In this document: in pieces, positions 8,614-18,500 of the stretch
Position numbering within the stretch: the stretch's first letter is position 1
How the letters are laid out: each line of letters begins with the position of its first letter
From: Saccharomycopsis malanga
Taxonomy: Eukaryota > Ascomycota > Saccharomycetes > Ascoideales > Saccharomycopsidaceae
Direction: 5' to 3'
Length of the DNA: 64,000 bases
Assembly (NCBI GenBank): GCA_004014935.1
Contig: CP025324.1
Coordinates: 2,542,501-2,606,500, forward strand
The notes under the pieces: model-generated
Told to the model about the DNA's origin: nothing
Database searches by the model: none
Seen by the model: the letters and a program-made list of their open reading frames with translations, nothing else
Position numbers and translations under genes: made by a program

Positions 8614-10686
8614 ATGTCCATACGGATCTTCAACCGGCAAAACGATTCCACTGTTCATTTTGCTGAAGTTCTTGTACATGGGTCTTCGTCTATAGCCACT
8701 GGGCTACTTGAGGTTTCACACAGGGATGGAAGCTTTCCTCTGCAATACTTTGAGGTCAACGGAAACTTTTTCAAAGCATTAGTTCATTTGAAACCCGGTG
8801 AGAACAAACTTTTATTTACACATAAATCTGGCCGGTATGAACATGGGCGAGTCCAAATTGACCAGGTGCCTCAGTTTGAAGAGTTTTCTACGAAACTCAC
8901 TCTCAATTTTGAAGAGCTTTCGATAAATCCGCCTGTGCACTTGTGTTTGTTAGTAGGCAAAAACTCGCAGTATTCGTTTGATTCTCCAAACTACAGAATA
9001 ACTGCCAATAGCAACGATCTCAATTGTGCGGTGAGAAAACTCAGGTTTGCTGCGAAATTGATTTCTGCATTCATGGAAGAACAGTTCCATAGAGCAGGCT
9101 TTGGACCTCGTGGCATTCGTTTTGCTGAAAAAAACGACTACGACACTATCACGGCCAAGTTGCCAGACTTGTATCAGCGGACCGTCACAGCTCATATTGT
9201 GAGATTGGACAAAACTGTAGAGGAGATCAGAGACCCTGCAAACAATGATCCAGCTGTGTTATCCGAATGGGCAGCAGAGGCCTTGCAGTCATACGGAAAT
9301 CCGTTCTTCCCTGGAAGCTTGACCAAAGCTGCGTGCATTTATATCGATGCCCATTGGATTGTCCAGAACCAGGAGACGGTTGGCAGTGCCTTTGGATACC
9401 GTGTTGCTGACGACAAGTCCTCCAGTTTGTTTGTCATGGGCTCCCAGGCAATCTGGGCTTTTCCACAGAACTACGAGGATTTGTATGCCTCTTTCAGCGA
9501 AACCTTTCCCGTGGATACAAACCAGGTGGCCAACCAGTTCAACACCTCGGGAACGCCTTGGGAGGCTGCCAACACTGCATTGGGCTTCTTAGCCTTGGCT
9601 CTTGTAGGGCTTGTTGAGCCTGGTCTCAGAGACTACTACAGCGATGAAAACGGTTCTAAACGTAAGGCATGGTATTATTACTTCTCTAGGCTGTTTATGA
9701 CCAAAGAATTCTACAGTGCTCGGACCTCCCAGCCTGGGTTTGCTCCTGTGTTAGCCTCTCAGGAGTTTGAGGTGCCTCGTAATGTATTGGTGCGTCTTTT
9801 GTTTACCAACGAGCTTCGTCTTTTGCCTGATTATGAAGATCCGTCTCTTCCCCAGGAGCCTCTTCCAAGCTATGAAGATGTTCCCATGCCTAGATTTTCT
9901 GCAATTCGTGGCGAGCGTATTTTGTTCACTGCCAAGTACGGTGTGTCTTCCATAGAACTTGTGAGCGATGATGACAGCGAGGAAGTTATTGGAAACATTG
10001 AATTTCTCCCTCGTAGTTGTAATGGCAATGGTCCTCCTAAAGAAGTCGCCTTCACCTATTACCAATTGGAACAATACATCTATCGTGGCAAGCAGACATC
10101 AGCATTCCGTATTAAAGTCTACGGCATTGGATCCCGCTATCCAGCAACCGTCTACAACCCATTAGCACTACTGAAAGACTATTGGGTAGGCTCTGGTGAA
10201 CAAATAGGACTCCAAAGTCTAGGACAAGCAACGTTTTTCCATACTCCTATTGCTGGAGGCGACGGCGGCCATGAAACACCACCAGTGTTCTTTTACCCAG
10301 ACTCTGTGTACGCTATTAGAGTTTATTATGGCGACTATGTTGTTCATGGCTTCAGAATCTTCACCAGAAACCCATCATCTTCAAGATTCCATAGAATGAG
10401 AAGCCAACCAGATTTGCTTTTTGGTGAGGAGAACGAACAAAGCACCGATGTTCAATTTGCCGAGGGAGAACTGCTTGTGCAAGTCCGTTTCCATTGTGGT
10501 GCCTGGATTGATGGTGTCCAGTTTGTTTCCAGCCGTGGAGACGTTTCCCCTTGGTTTGGATACACAGAAGGTGGTCATTACGAGGAATGGAGTATACCCC
10601 CAGGATACCTGCTTGTAGGGTTCCGCGGAAGAAACGGCGCTTGGTTAGATGGACTTGGAGGTGTCTACATCAGAACTGCCAATTAG
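8614..10686 (+). CDS. Paralog of the upstream metallopeptidase/jacalin protein with lost zinc site (pseudo-peptidase)
   Basis: The 690-residue protein aligns along its whole length with its upstream neighbour. Shared blocks include the N-terminal FAEVLVHGSSS/FIPDILVHGQSS start, the LCLLVGKNS block, the GSQAIWAFPQNYEDLY block and the C-terminal jacalin-like region ending GAWLDGLGGVYIR. Where the sister has HEIGHSLGCPH, this copy reads LALALVGLVEP (about residues 325-340). All three zinc ligands and the catalytic Glu are absent and the segment is a few residues shorter. The frame is intact over 2 kb, so the protein is kept as a non-catalytic relative or binding protein, not an obvious pseudogene. 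A CTG codon at 10609 aligns with a Ser codon of the sister. Confidence 0.88.
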   Translation: MSIRIFNRQNDSTVHFAEVLVHGSSSIATGLLEVSHRDGSFPLQYFEVNGNFFKALVHLKPGENKLLFTHKSGRYEHGRVQIDQVPQFEEFSTKLTLNFEELSINPPVHLCLLVGKNSQYSFDSPNYRITANSNDLNCAVRKLRFAAKLISAFMEEQFHRAGFGPRGIRFAEKNDYDTITAKLPDLYQRTVTAHIVRLDKTVEEIRDPANNDPAVLSEWAAEALQSYGNPFFPGSLTKAACIYIDAHWIVQNQETVGSAFGYRVADDKSSSLFVMGSQAIWAFPQNYEDLYASFSETFPVDTNQVANQFNTSGTPWEAANTALGFLALALVGLVEPGLRDYYSDENGSKRKAWYYYFSRLFMTKEFYSARTSQPGFAPVLASQEFEVPRNVLVRLLFTNELRLLPDYEDPSLPQEPLPSYEDVPMPRFSAIRGERILFTAKYGVSSIELVSDDDSEEVIGNIEFLPRSCNGNGPPKEVAFTYYQLEQYIYRGKQTSAFRIKVYGIGSRYPATVYNPLALLKDYWVGSGEQIGLQSLGQATFFHTPIAGGDGGHETPPVFFYPDSVYAIRVYYGDYVVHGFRIFTRNPSSSRFHRMRSQPDLLFGEENEQSTDVQFAEGELLVQVRFHCGAWIDGVQFVSSRGDVSPWFGYTEGGHYEEWSIPPGYLLVGFRGRNGAWLDGLGGVYIRTAN

Positions 10687-10897
10687 GGTTGGCTGCATTT
10701 GAGTTGTTAAGTAAAGATTTGGTAATAGTTGCTCTAGACCTAAATATAGATATATGTGTTGTTTATAGTTGATTGTGTACTTTGTATGAGGCGTGATACT
10801 CAGAAACATGGCTGCTATGTAAAATAGTGGAAATATATCATTACAAGTTTTAGAATAGTTGGATAAATAAGTTGATAAATCAAGAGTAATTATTGAT

Positions 10898-11228
10898 AAT
10901 AATAATATCATATATTTCAAGCCCAGTACATATCAGTTTCCTATATACGTGCTATGTCTAAGGGGACTTTGTAAACCCCAGTGAGGAAAACCCAATCATG
11001 TCTTGTTTATTATAATCTTCACACCCAATTGGTTGGAAAGTTAGCACTGGACTTTGGCCTAGGTCGTGTTTCAGACAGTTGCACTTGCCTGTGAAATCAC
11101 GTTCAGCATCGTAAACAGTAGTGAGTAAAAGTGTCGTCTTGGGAATCGAACCCGTGTTTCTGTTAGGTCTTGTTCTTCTTCGAGAGCACAGACCACTGAG
11201 CCAAATGGCCCAGTAGTCCTTTGATGTC
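10898..11228 (-). repeat. Near full-length tRNA-derived SINE (copy A)
   Basis: Read on the minus strand, the element begins with a tRNA-like head. It has an exact A box TGGCTCAGTGG (11193-11203) and an exact B box GGTTCGATTCC (11142-11152). About 200 bp of unique body follow, and it ends in an (ATT)n tail at 10898. The 9-bp direct repeat ATCAATAAT lies on both sides (11229-11237 and 10889-10897) and is a candidate target-site duplication. About a dozen extra bases separate the 5' repeat from the consensus start. It is roughly four-fifths identical by eye to the copy at 57930-58240. It carries no open reading frame of note, as expected for a SINE. Confidence 0.8.
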
Positions 11229-11473
11229 ATTATTGATTAAAAAACAAAACACACGAATCACTATTAATTAGAAAACAATCCCCCCAAGCAGCGAGAATAG
11301 TGCTAACTGGGCTGATTTGATATAATTTGAATGGCAAAATGGAAAATAATCATCATTAATCTACTGAGAGTGGTCAGAATATTCATACATTAATAACTTA
11401 ATTATACTATATTACAAGCCAATTCATTCAATATACAAATTGACAGCACTTTACTGACCCTTCGTAGTAAAAA

Positions 11474-11604
11474 CAAACACTATATAGTGCCCTGCTATTT
11501 TTCAAAAATAGCAAAAAACAAACACTATATAATGCCCTGCTATTTTTTAAAAATAGCAAAATCAAACACTATATAATGCCCTGCTATCTTTCAAATAGCA
11601 AAAA
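11474..11604. repeat. Three tandem 44-45-bp units, each with a hairpin
   Basis: Units start at 11474, 11519 and 11563 with CAAACACTATATA. Each contains GCCCTGCTAT followed by a short inverted repeat, GCTATTTTTCAAAAATAGC in the first unit, so each could form a stem-loop. The third unit is slightly shortened. No flanking gene overlaps it. Confidence 0.85.
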
Positions 11605-11680
11605 GCTGTGACAATGTAGTGATTAACAAACCATATAATACCTTTAAATCGAAAACAGAGAAAAACAACCCAAAACCCAC

Positions 11681-12052
11681 TCACGTCTGTAGTAAGAAGC
11701 TAAATCCAATCAATGCACAGCACAAGGGAAAGTATGGCTTGAAACAGCGTCCTGTGAAACACACCTGCCTCTGCCATTGGCTCAATAACACCGTACTGTC
11801 TCCTATAGTGTAGGGATAAATAGGATTCTCAGTAGGGACGGGGCTACTTTTATCATATTGAGATTTATTCTGACCAGCAGCTATATGCTGCTTGTTGGTA
11901 TCATATATTCTTACAGTATAGTGTGTACTGTTGGAGATATATTTCCTCTTCTTTATGAAACAAATGTATATTGATTCGCAACACACGACTGTAATGATAA
12001 ATGTGACGAATATTTGCAAATTTGTCAATATCATATCGCCTTTCAATGACAT
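11681..12052 (-). CDS. Doubtful small membrane protein ORF
   Basis: A 123-residue open frame. Near its start it has one strongly hydrophobic stretch, LQIFVTFIITVVCCESIYIC, followed by KKRK, which looks like a single-pass membrane anchor with a positive flank. A second Met seven residues in is an alternative start. I recognise no family, and the frame lies in a repeat-rich gap, so it may be a chance ORF. Confidence 0.22.
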   Translation of the reverse strand: MSLKGDMILTNLQIFVTFIITVVCCESIYICFIKKRKYISNSTHYTVRIYDTNKQHIAAGQNKSQYDKSSPVPTENPIYPYTIGDSTVLLSQWQRQVCFTGRCFKPYFPLCCALIGFSFLLQT

Positions 12053-12560
12053 TGCCTAGTTGCACTGCTAGTCAGCTCAACTCTGCTCCATTGCTACGAA
12101 ACCACATATTATTTGAACAATTGTCGTTCTTATATAGACCTTGCACTCTATTATGCATGTTGCGGATATAAACGGACACGGTGCATTTTTCACCAAATCA
12201 CCTCATTCTTGCATCCCCTGCTGCGAGACACGACAGCCAGAAACATGAGACTGCTTATCATACGTTACGAATTTCAGGTGTCAAAATACGCAGCATACAG
12301 TAGTGTGCACCCAATATAGTAAATGGGTAATAACAAATATTAGACAGTTTGCTACACGCATAAATATAAGATGATTTGCCTTGTAGATTTGTTAGACATA
12401 CTGTATATAGATTTCTTTCATAAAAAATGGTACTGAAGGACGTCAAGTATTGCTACAATTAAATTTGAAACATCTGCTGCAAATTGACAAAAATAAACTT
12501 TTGTCATAATATTAGCCAAACTTTAAACCTATTGTGTATTGTTTGGATAAACACTAGCTA

Positions 12561-15500
12561 TCAGTAAAATGGTGCCCAGCCGCGAAACAAAAGAGCCAAA
12601 TTCTTTGTATCTGATGCTTCCAGGATCAATTGTCTTACAACTGCTTCAACGCTCAAATCATCAGCCACCAACTTTTCCTGTACTGTGCTAACTGCTCTTG
12701 ATGCCTCAAACCCCTCGTCTTGTACGTTTTTTAGCAACTTGTCCTCGCTTCTGTCCTGCAATTTTCTTTTTCTCAATGGAGAGATGGTCCACATGTACAA
12801 AGGATCCCATTTTAGGATATCCAAAATGCCATGGATCTGATCTTTTCTCTCTCGCAACACTCGAAACACATGTTCACACGACTTGCGGAACAATCCCTCA
12901 ACGCCGCTTACTCCCATCCCATCAATAATGTCTCGGGTGAGTCTAAAAGGCACTGTTTCTGGAATAGTAAGCAATTTGCCCTGGTCGAACGCAACCCCCA
13001 AATCAATATGTACAGGTTCTCCTGACTGTTTGTCAATGAGAATGTTGTTACAATGTCTATCGCCCAATCCCAAGATATAGCCCACCATTGAGCAGGCTGC
13101 GGTGCCTCTGCTGTACTGCACACGGCTGTCAAACCAGTCGTAAGGGTTTAGAAAGTTTTTGAAGAAAAACTCTCTGAGCACAGGTTTAATCTGTAGGCAT
13201 AATCGATCTTGGAAGTTCTTTATTCTCTCTTCGGCAGTCAAGCTTTCCCATTGTTGCATTTTCTTTGCAGCCTGGGAATGAGAGATCGGGTCGTGTTTAG
13301 AGTGTAAAGGATATATAATTTCAATCAAAGGCATGGAATTCAATACAAACTCAATCATGCCTGCCTGAGGTCCTAACGGAATCACTTTATATGTTCTCAT
13401 TTTGAGACGGCGTTGGCTTGCTTCTTTATCTTTAGACAACAAAATGTTCACTTTTTCAAAAACCTGTTCCATAATCGCATCTTGCCGCAAGTCGTCGGTA
13501 TTTCCTTTGAATAGAACTTTGCTTGAAAACCCATCAGACTGCCGTATCACTGCAATCTTAGGCCTGCTTATCCCCGATGAAGAAATCTCAATGGTGGGAG
13601 AGATGGATGTTATAGTAGGACAGGAACTGTAATCGTGGTTTTTTTTTACAGGAATCTCCCTAGTGGGTAACACTACATTCAAAGTCGGTAATCTTTCAAG
13701 CCAAAAGCTTTTCAACACAATATTGTCAAGCAAAATCTTTTTTTGTGCACCGCTGATTTCATAGTTGGCCAAGTTCACTGATTCATCACAAAAAAAGTCC
13801 ACAGGACTCAAATATTCTTTTCCAAATCGACGGTCAGTATTTAACAAAGCAATCCATAACTCGTTAGCAGCCACGCTTCGGGATTTCATGATTGCATCTG
13901 GATTACTGTTGAATTGAGTCTGCAACCTTAAACTCTTAAGTATATACAATGTATGATAAGGATGTTCTAACGATGCATTTAATAGTAAACTTTGCAACAA
14001 TGTTTGGAATTCAGAACTGTCCACAGATAATCTTGAGGACAATTGACTAACCCAGCCGAGAAGCTTGTAACTGGCCAACTTTTGTGTGTATTTTGATTCT
14101 CCAAACACTAATTGGCGCACAATCTGATTCACTGTCGTTTCATCTGAATATTTTAACCATAACGCACAAAATCTGTCAACATCTGAGTCATTAAACTCAT
14201 CTTCTTCCAAAATACTCTTTAAATAGAAATACACAGAATATTGTATGAACTTACTTTTAGTTGCTTTGAGCGACTTGAGCTGATTAGAGTCCGTAATCAA
14301 TTGTTTCTTCAACTTGTAAGCATATCGTTTAGCCTCAGTCCCTTGCAACATGGAAACCTCTTTCAACTCCTTATTTTTATTATGTATAAGCTTTTCGTAT
14401 CTCGTTATGTCAGCATCAAATGATGCTGTTCTAAGCTGGTGTTCACAGAACTGGGCAAACGTGTGGTGCATCTTGCTAGTGGCAAGCGAATGGGCACTAA
14501 TATCATTATTGAAATAAGACTCAATGTAATCAGACACAATAGATGCAGAGGTGCCTTGTTTAGACTTATGAAGCCATTCGACCAAATAAGAGTCAATCTT
14601 GTGCTCATTCAAAACAAAGGCATCCAAAGGATCATTTTTTAGTGGAAACTTAGCCTTTAATCCTTTCATCATAGTTATGGCTACCAAAGCTTCTGATTGT
14701 TGCCATAAGGCAGCAGCAAAATCAAACTGGGCCACAGCATTGGCAAATGGATACAAATCGCTCGTATTTGATGGTAAAAATTCAGCGACAATCTTTTTAA
14801 TTTTCATTGTAGCATTCATAGACTTTTGGCTTTCTTCGCTCAACCTCGCTAGTTTTCCATAACTATGAAGTTCGACAATCTTCGACAATTGAACTTCATC
14901 ATTTTTAGTGCTGTTGGCAACTATGGTAAAAGCAGCTTGTCTCGCCTCCAATAGAGTTTCAACATGTTTAAATTTTTTGGTATAAAGCCAACTGTGAGGA
15001 TTCAACTGAGGAAACATCTGGGAGGACACACAGCCATGTTGATGGAAAATAAGCTCCATATTATATAGAATACTTAATAAATTAAAGGGTTCATTGTCCC
15101 ATCCTTTATTGTACTCCTGTTCGTTTACTTCTAAAGAACGCCATTGCAAAGCTTCCATATAAGCTTCTTCTGGATTAAAGCTCTCCGGATGGTCCACTTT
15201 ATGCTTCAAAGCTTTGTATATTATCATACTCAGCGATGTGCTGTCTTTAATAGGAAGGTCCCATTGATTGAGTTTCCAGGCCCATCTGTACTTGTCTTTA
15301 GAATTTCCATTTGTATCATAGAAACTGCCCACAAGACTCGATAACCCCGTGAGACCAGCCGACAGAAGTGATTGGATAATTGCCGGAACTTCTGGGTCAG
15401 CACTGTTTGAGTTAAGATGTGCTAGCTGGGAGCCATCGTGTAAATTTGACTCAAACAATGCACTACTAAACATCATTTTCTTCAATGAGTCTTGGCCCCC

Positions 15501-18500
15501 ATTTACCAAATCAACAGCATAATCTAACGAAGGCAAAACCGGCATGGAATACTTTATATCCTCTTCATCGATTTCATAATATATTTGTTCAAGGCTTTTA
15601 TAATCCACCAGGCTGTTGGGAGCTCCCAATTCACCAATAAAGGACTCATAAAATAGCAAAGCAATTTTCCAAAGTTTTAGATCACAAGCAATTCTATATA
15701 GTTTTATGTAATACTCATGTCTGAAAACATACAGAAACTTTTTGTTTTCACTCTTGTATCCGATCCGTAAGCTCAAACAGAGGTCCATAAGAAACATCAT
15801 CATGTCTTCATTATCAAACTTTTCTAAACAAGTGCTGACAATCTTGCCAATCAGCTTGGCACCAGTGTTGCTACTGCCGTCAATATAGAAAACAATTAAG
15901 TAGGTTGTGATTTTCTTAGAGTAACTTGGAGAATGGCAAGCCAAGATTTTCAAAGGTTCAATGTAATCTAGAGTTTGTTCTAGCTCTTGACAAACAGACA
16001 ATAGAAGCTCAGTGCACCAAATGTCAAAGCCCCCTCTGTACAATTGCTCAACATTCTCTACGAAGTTGTCTAAACTTACGCTTTGGAATGTAAGGCATGG
16101 GGGATATAACAAGGCAAAAATCTTTGGATCCAATGGAAGAATATAGCTCAAATACTCGCCAAAAAGCTTCAGGAATTCACATACCATATCGAGTTGTCTA
16201 TTGTCGTTTTCATGAAGCCACAATAGAGCTCCTATGGTATCTTTAATGAGAATAGAAGAGTCTTCAACATGCAGATCACGTAGCCAGCGTTTGATTTCAT
16301 AGAATATCAAAGACATCAAGTAGCTGATTTTTTGTTTCTGCACAAAAGTCTGGAGATAACCTAAACTTTTCCTAGGCTTGAACGGGGGAAACCCAGTTCC
16401 ATTATCAGCATAAAACCGGCCTAGATATCTTGCTTTCCAAACAAGAAATTTTAAAGGTAGAGTGTCTTGATGCTTTATTTTAATAAGAAATTGTGCCACT
16501 GAAGGATCTGATTTCCTTCCTGTTTGAAAACAAGATACTTTACTACTATCTACTAAAACTGGCACCAATTCCTCTACACAATATTCAGGCAAACTTACTT
16601 TGATGATTTTCTCAAGATATTCTTCCGTCATCTGAGGTATATGAGCTTCAGGATGGGCCAAGGTCTCCATTAAGGAAAACTCCACGGTGCCTTTTCCGAA
16701 AGAATAGTTGGACCGAATGCTGATAAGCCATTCTTTCAATTGGTCAACCTCTGGGTAATTTATAATGGTTTGAGCTTCTTTGAGCTTCTGACAACTATAT
16801 TTTGCCAAATGGATACCGATTTTGATTATAATAGGCACAAATGATTGCCGTCCCGCCAACTTTGAAACACTTGTGACATATAATAGTAACCAAGAAATAT
16901 CCCTTTGTAAAAAGGGCTCTGAGAAAAAAGGAGTGATGCCATACACTACTAATTTGAGTAAACTAAAGTGGGAGAAGACTGTGCTAGGTACCATTTTGAC
17001 AACCATCCGCAATCTTTTCATATTCCATTGTTTTTCCTTGATATCCCTAGATTTGTAAAGAGACAGAATAAAAGCACTGGTGATATAGTACACCACATTG
17101 ACATCCCAAAAGGTGTTGGTATCACTGTAGTTAGAAATCAAGGTGTCTATCAACAACTTGCTAGTTTTGGGTGAAATGTGCACTACAGGTGTTGCAAGCT
17201 TTTCCTCATCGTCAGCTGCCTCAGAGTTGGTACGTTCTAAAATATGGACTATAGTATGTGGTAACCATTTGGCCAAAATATCTGAGCACTCTTTTTTGAA
17301 AACATTAGAGAGATAAGTAAACAATCCGTTTCTGATGCCACCACTGGCGAATGCCAAACTAATAGCCAAAGGTATAGACTCAAAAACTATTTGCTTTACA
17401 GATGACTCAGTCTTACCACAAGAGCTTCTTATCGAGGCTACTTGTTTCAAGCCTTGCTCAGGATTGCGTGAACTGGTCAATATTCCCACTAGAGTTTGGT
17501 AGTTTTCATTTACAAAGTCATTGATATTAGCATAATGGAATACGTTGAACGGAAAATTAAGTAAAGTAGATCCCAACAGATGCCAAAAGCTCAATAGCTC
17601 CAACTTGTAGTGACAAAATAACTGACGATTAGTAGAAAACCCACCGGTTTTGGAGATCAAAGCTAAGCAAGACTCTATGTATGGTTTTGCATGGTCAACC
17701 TCACAGAATTCTAGCAAGTTGAACATACACGACGCAGTAGTGTAATTGGTTGTGACACAAGTTTCTGAGATGAAAAAGCCAAAAGTAAAGAAACTTTCAG
17801 AGCTTTGTTGAGGGGTATCGAAGGTCGAAAACACCAATTTGTATGCTTCCTCGCGTTTGGATACTGATAATGACTCGTAGAAGAAGGAAAAAGCTTTGGC
17901 AACCTTTAGTTTAACATAGTTACAATTCGTTTCCATAGCAGCCACTATTCCGGGTCTTGAACTTAGGCTTCCGGTAGGTACTTTGATTCGCTTATCAAGC
18001 AATGGAAGCACTATTAACACAAGTTTTTGGAACTCGATCATGGTATTTTGTGTTTTCATAGCACCCATCCTATACAATTCAACCATATAATTGAAAATAT
18101 CTACAAGATCACTAGCATTATCGGAAACTAAACAATAAGGCGCCAAAGCTGCACATAGCTTGCAAATGCAACATAAAGCAACTTCATTACTTTCCAAATA
18201 CGAAAGGGCAAGTAACTGTTCGCCTATAAGTCTAGGGATCACTTGGAAAGCGTCCTTAGCATGTGTCTGCAAAGGTTCGTAGCAGTCTAATAGTTGCTGA
18301 GCATCAAAACTTTGCAATATCTTCAGCAGTGGCTTGTCAGAAACGTTCATATACAACGTCACAAGCTGCTTAGACAAACTTCTGGTAGTGCTTTTTAACA
18401 TGAAGTTTTGAAGAGAGCTGTGTTTCTCATAATTATCTTCCGCCCTGCGGACTCTTCCTATTTCATTGTCATGAGAGTCTGTGCTAGCGAGAGATGGTGT

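Larger units (their letters stand above)
10687..12560. other. Long intergenic region, repeat-rich
   Basis: It lies between the second metallopeptidase paralog and the 3' end of TEL1. It contains the SINE copy A, the hairpin tandem repeat and one doubtful small open frame, each listed separately. The remainder is AT-rich and featureless to my eye. Confidence 0.6.

Noticed and set aside
10958-11230. 90-residue minus-strand frame
   Set aside because: It lies entirely inside SINE copy A. The other full copy gives a different frame, so it is not a conserved protein.
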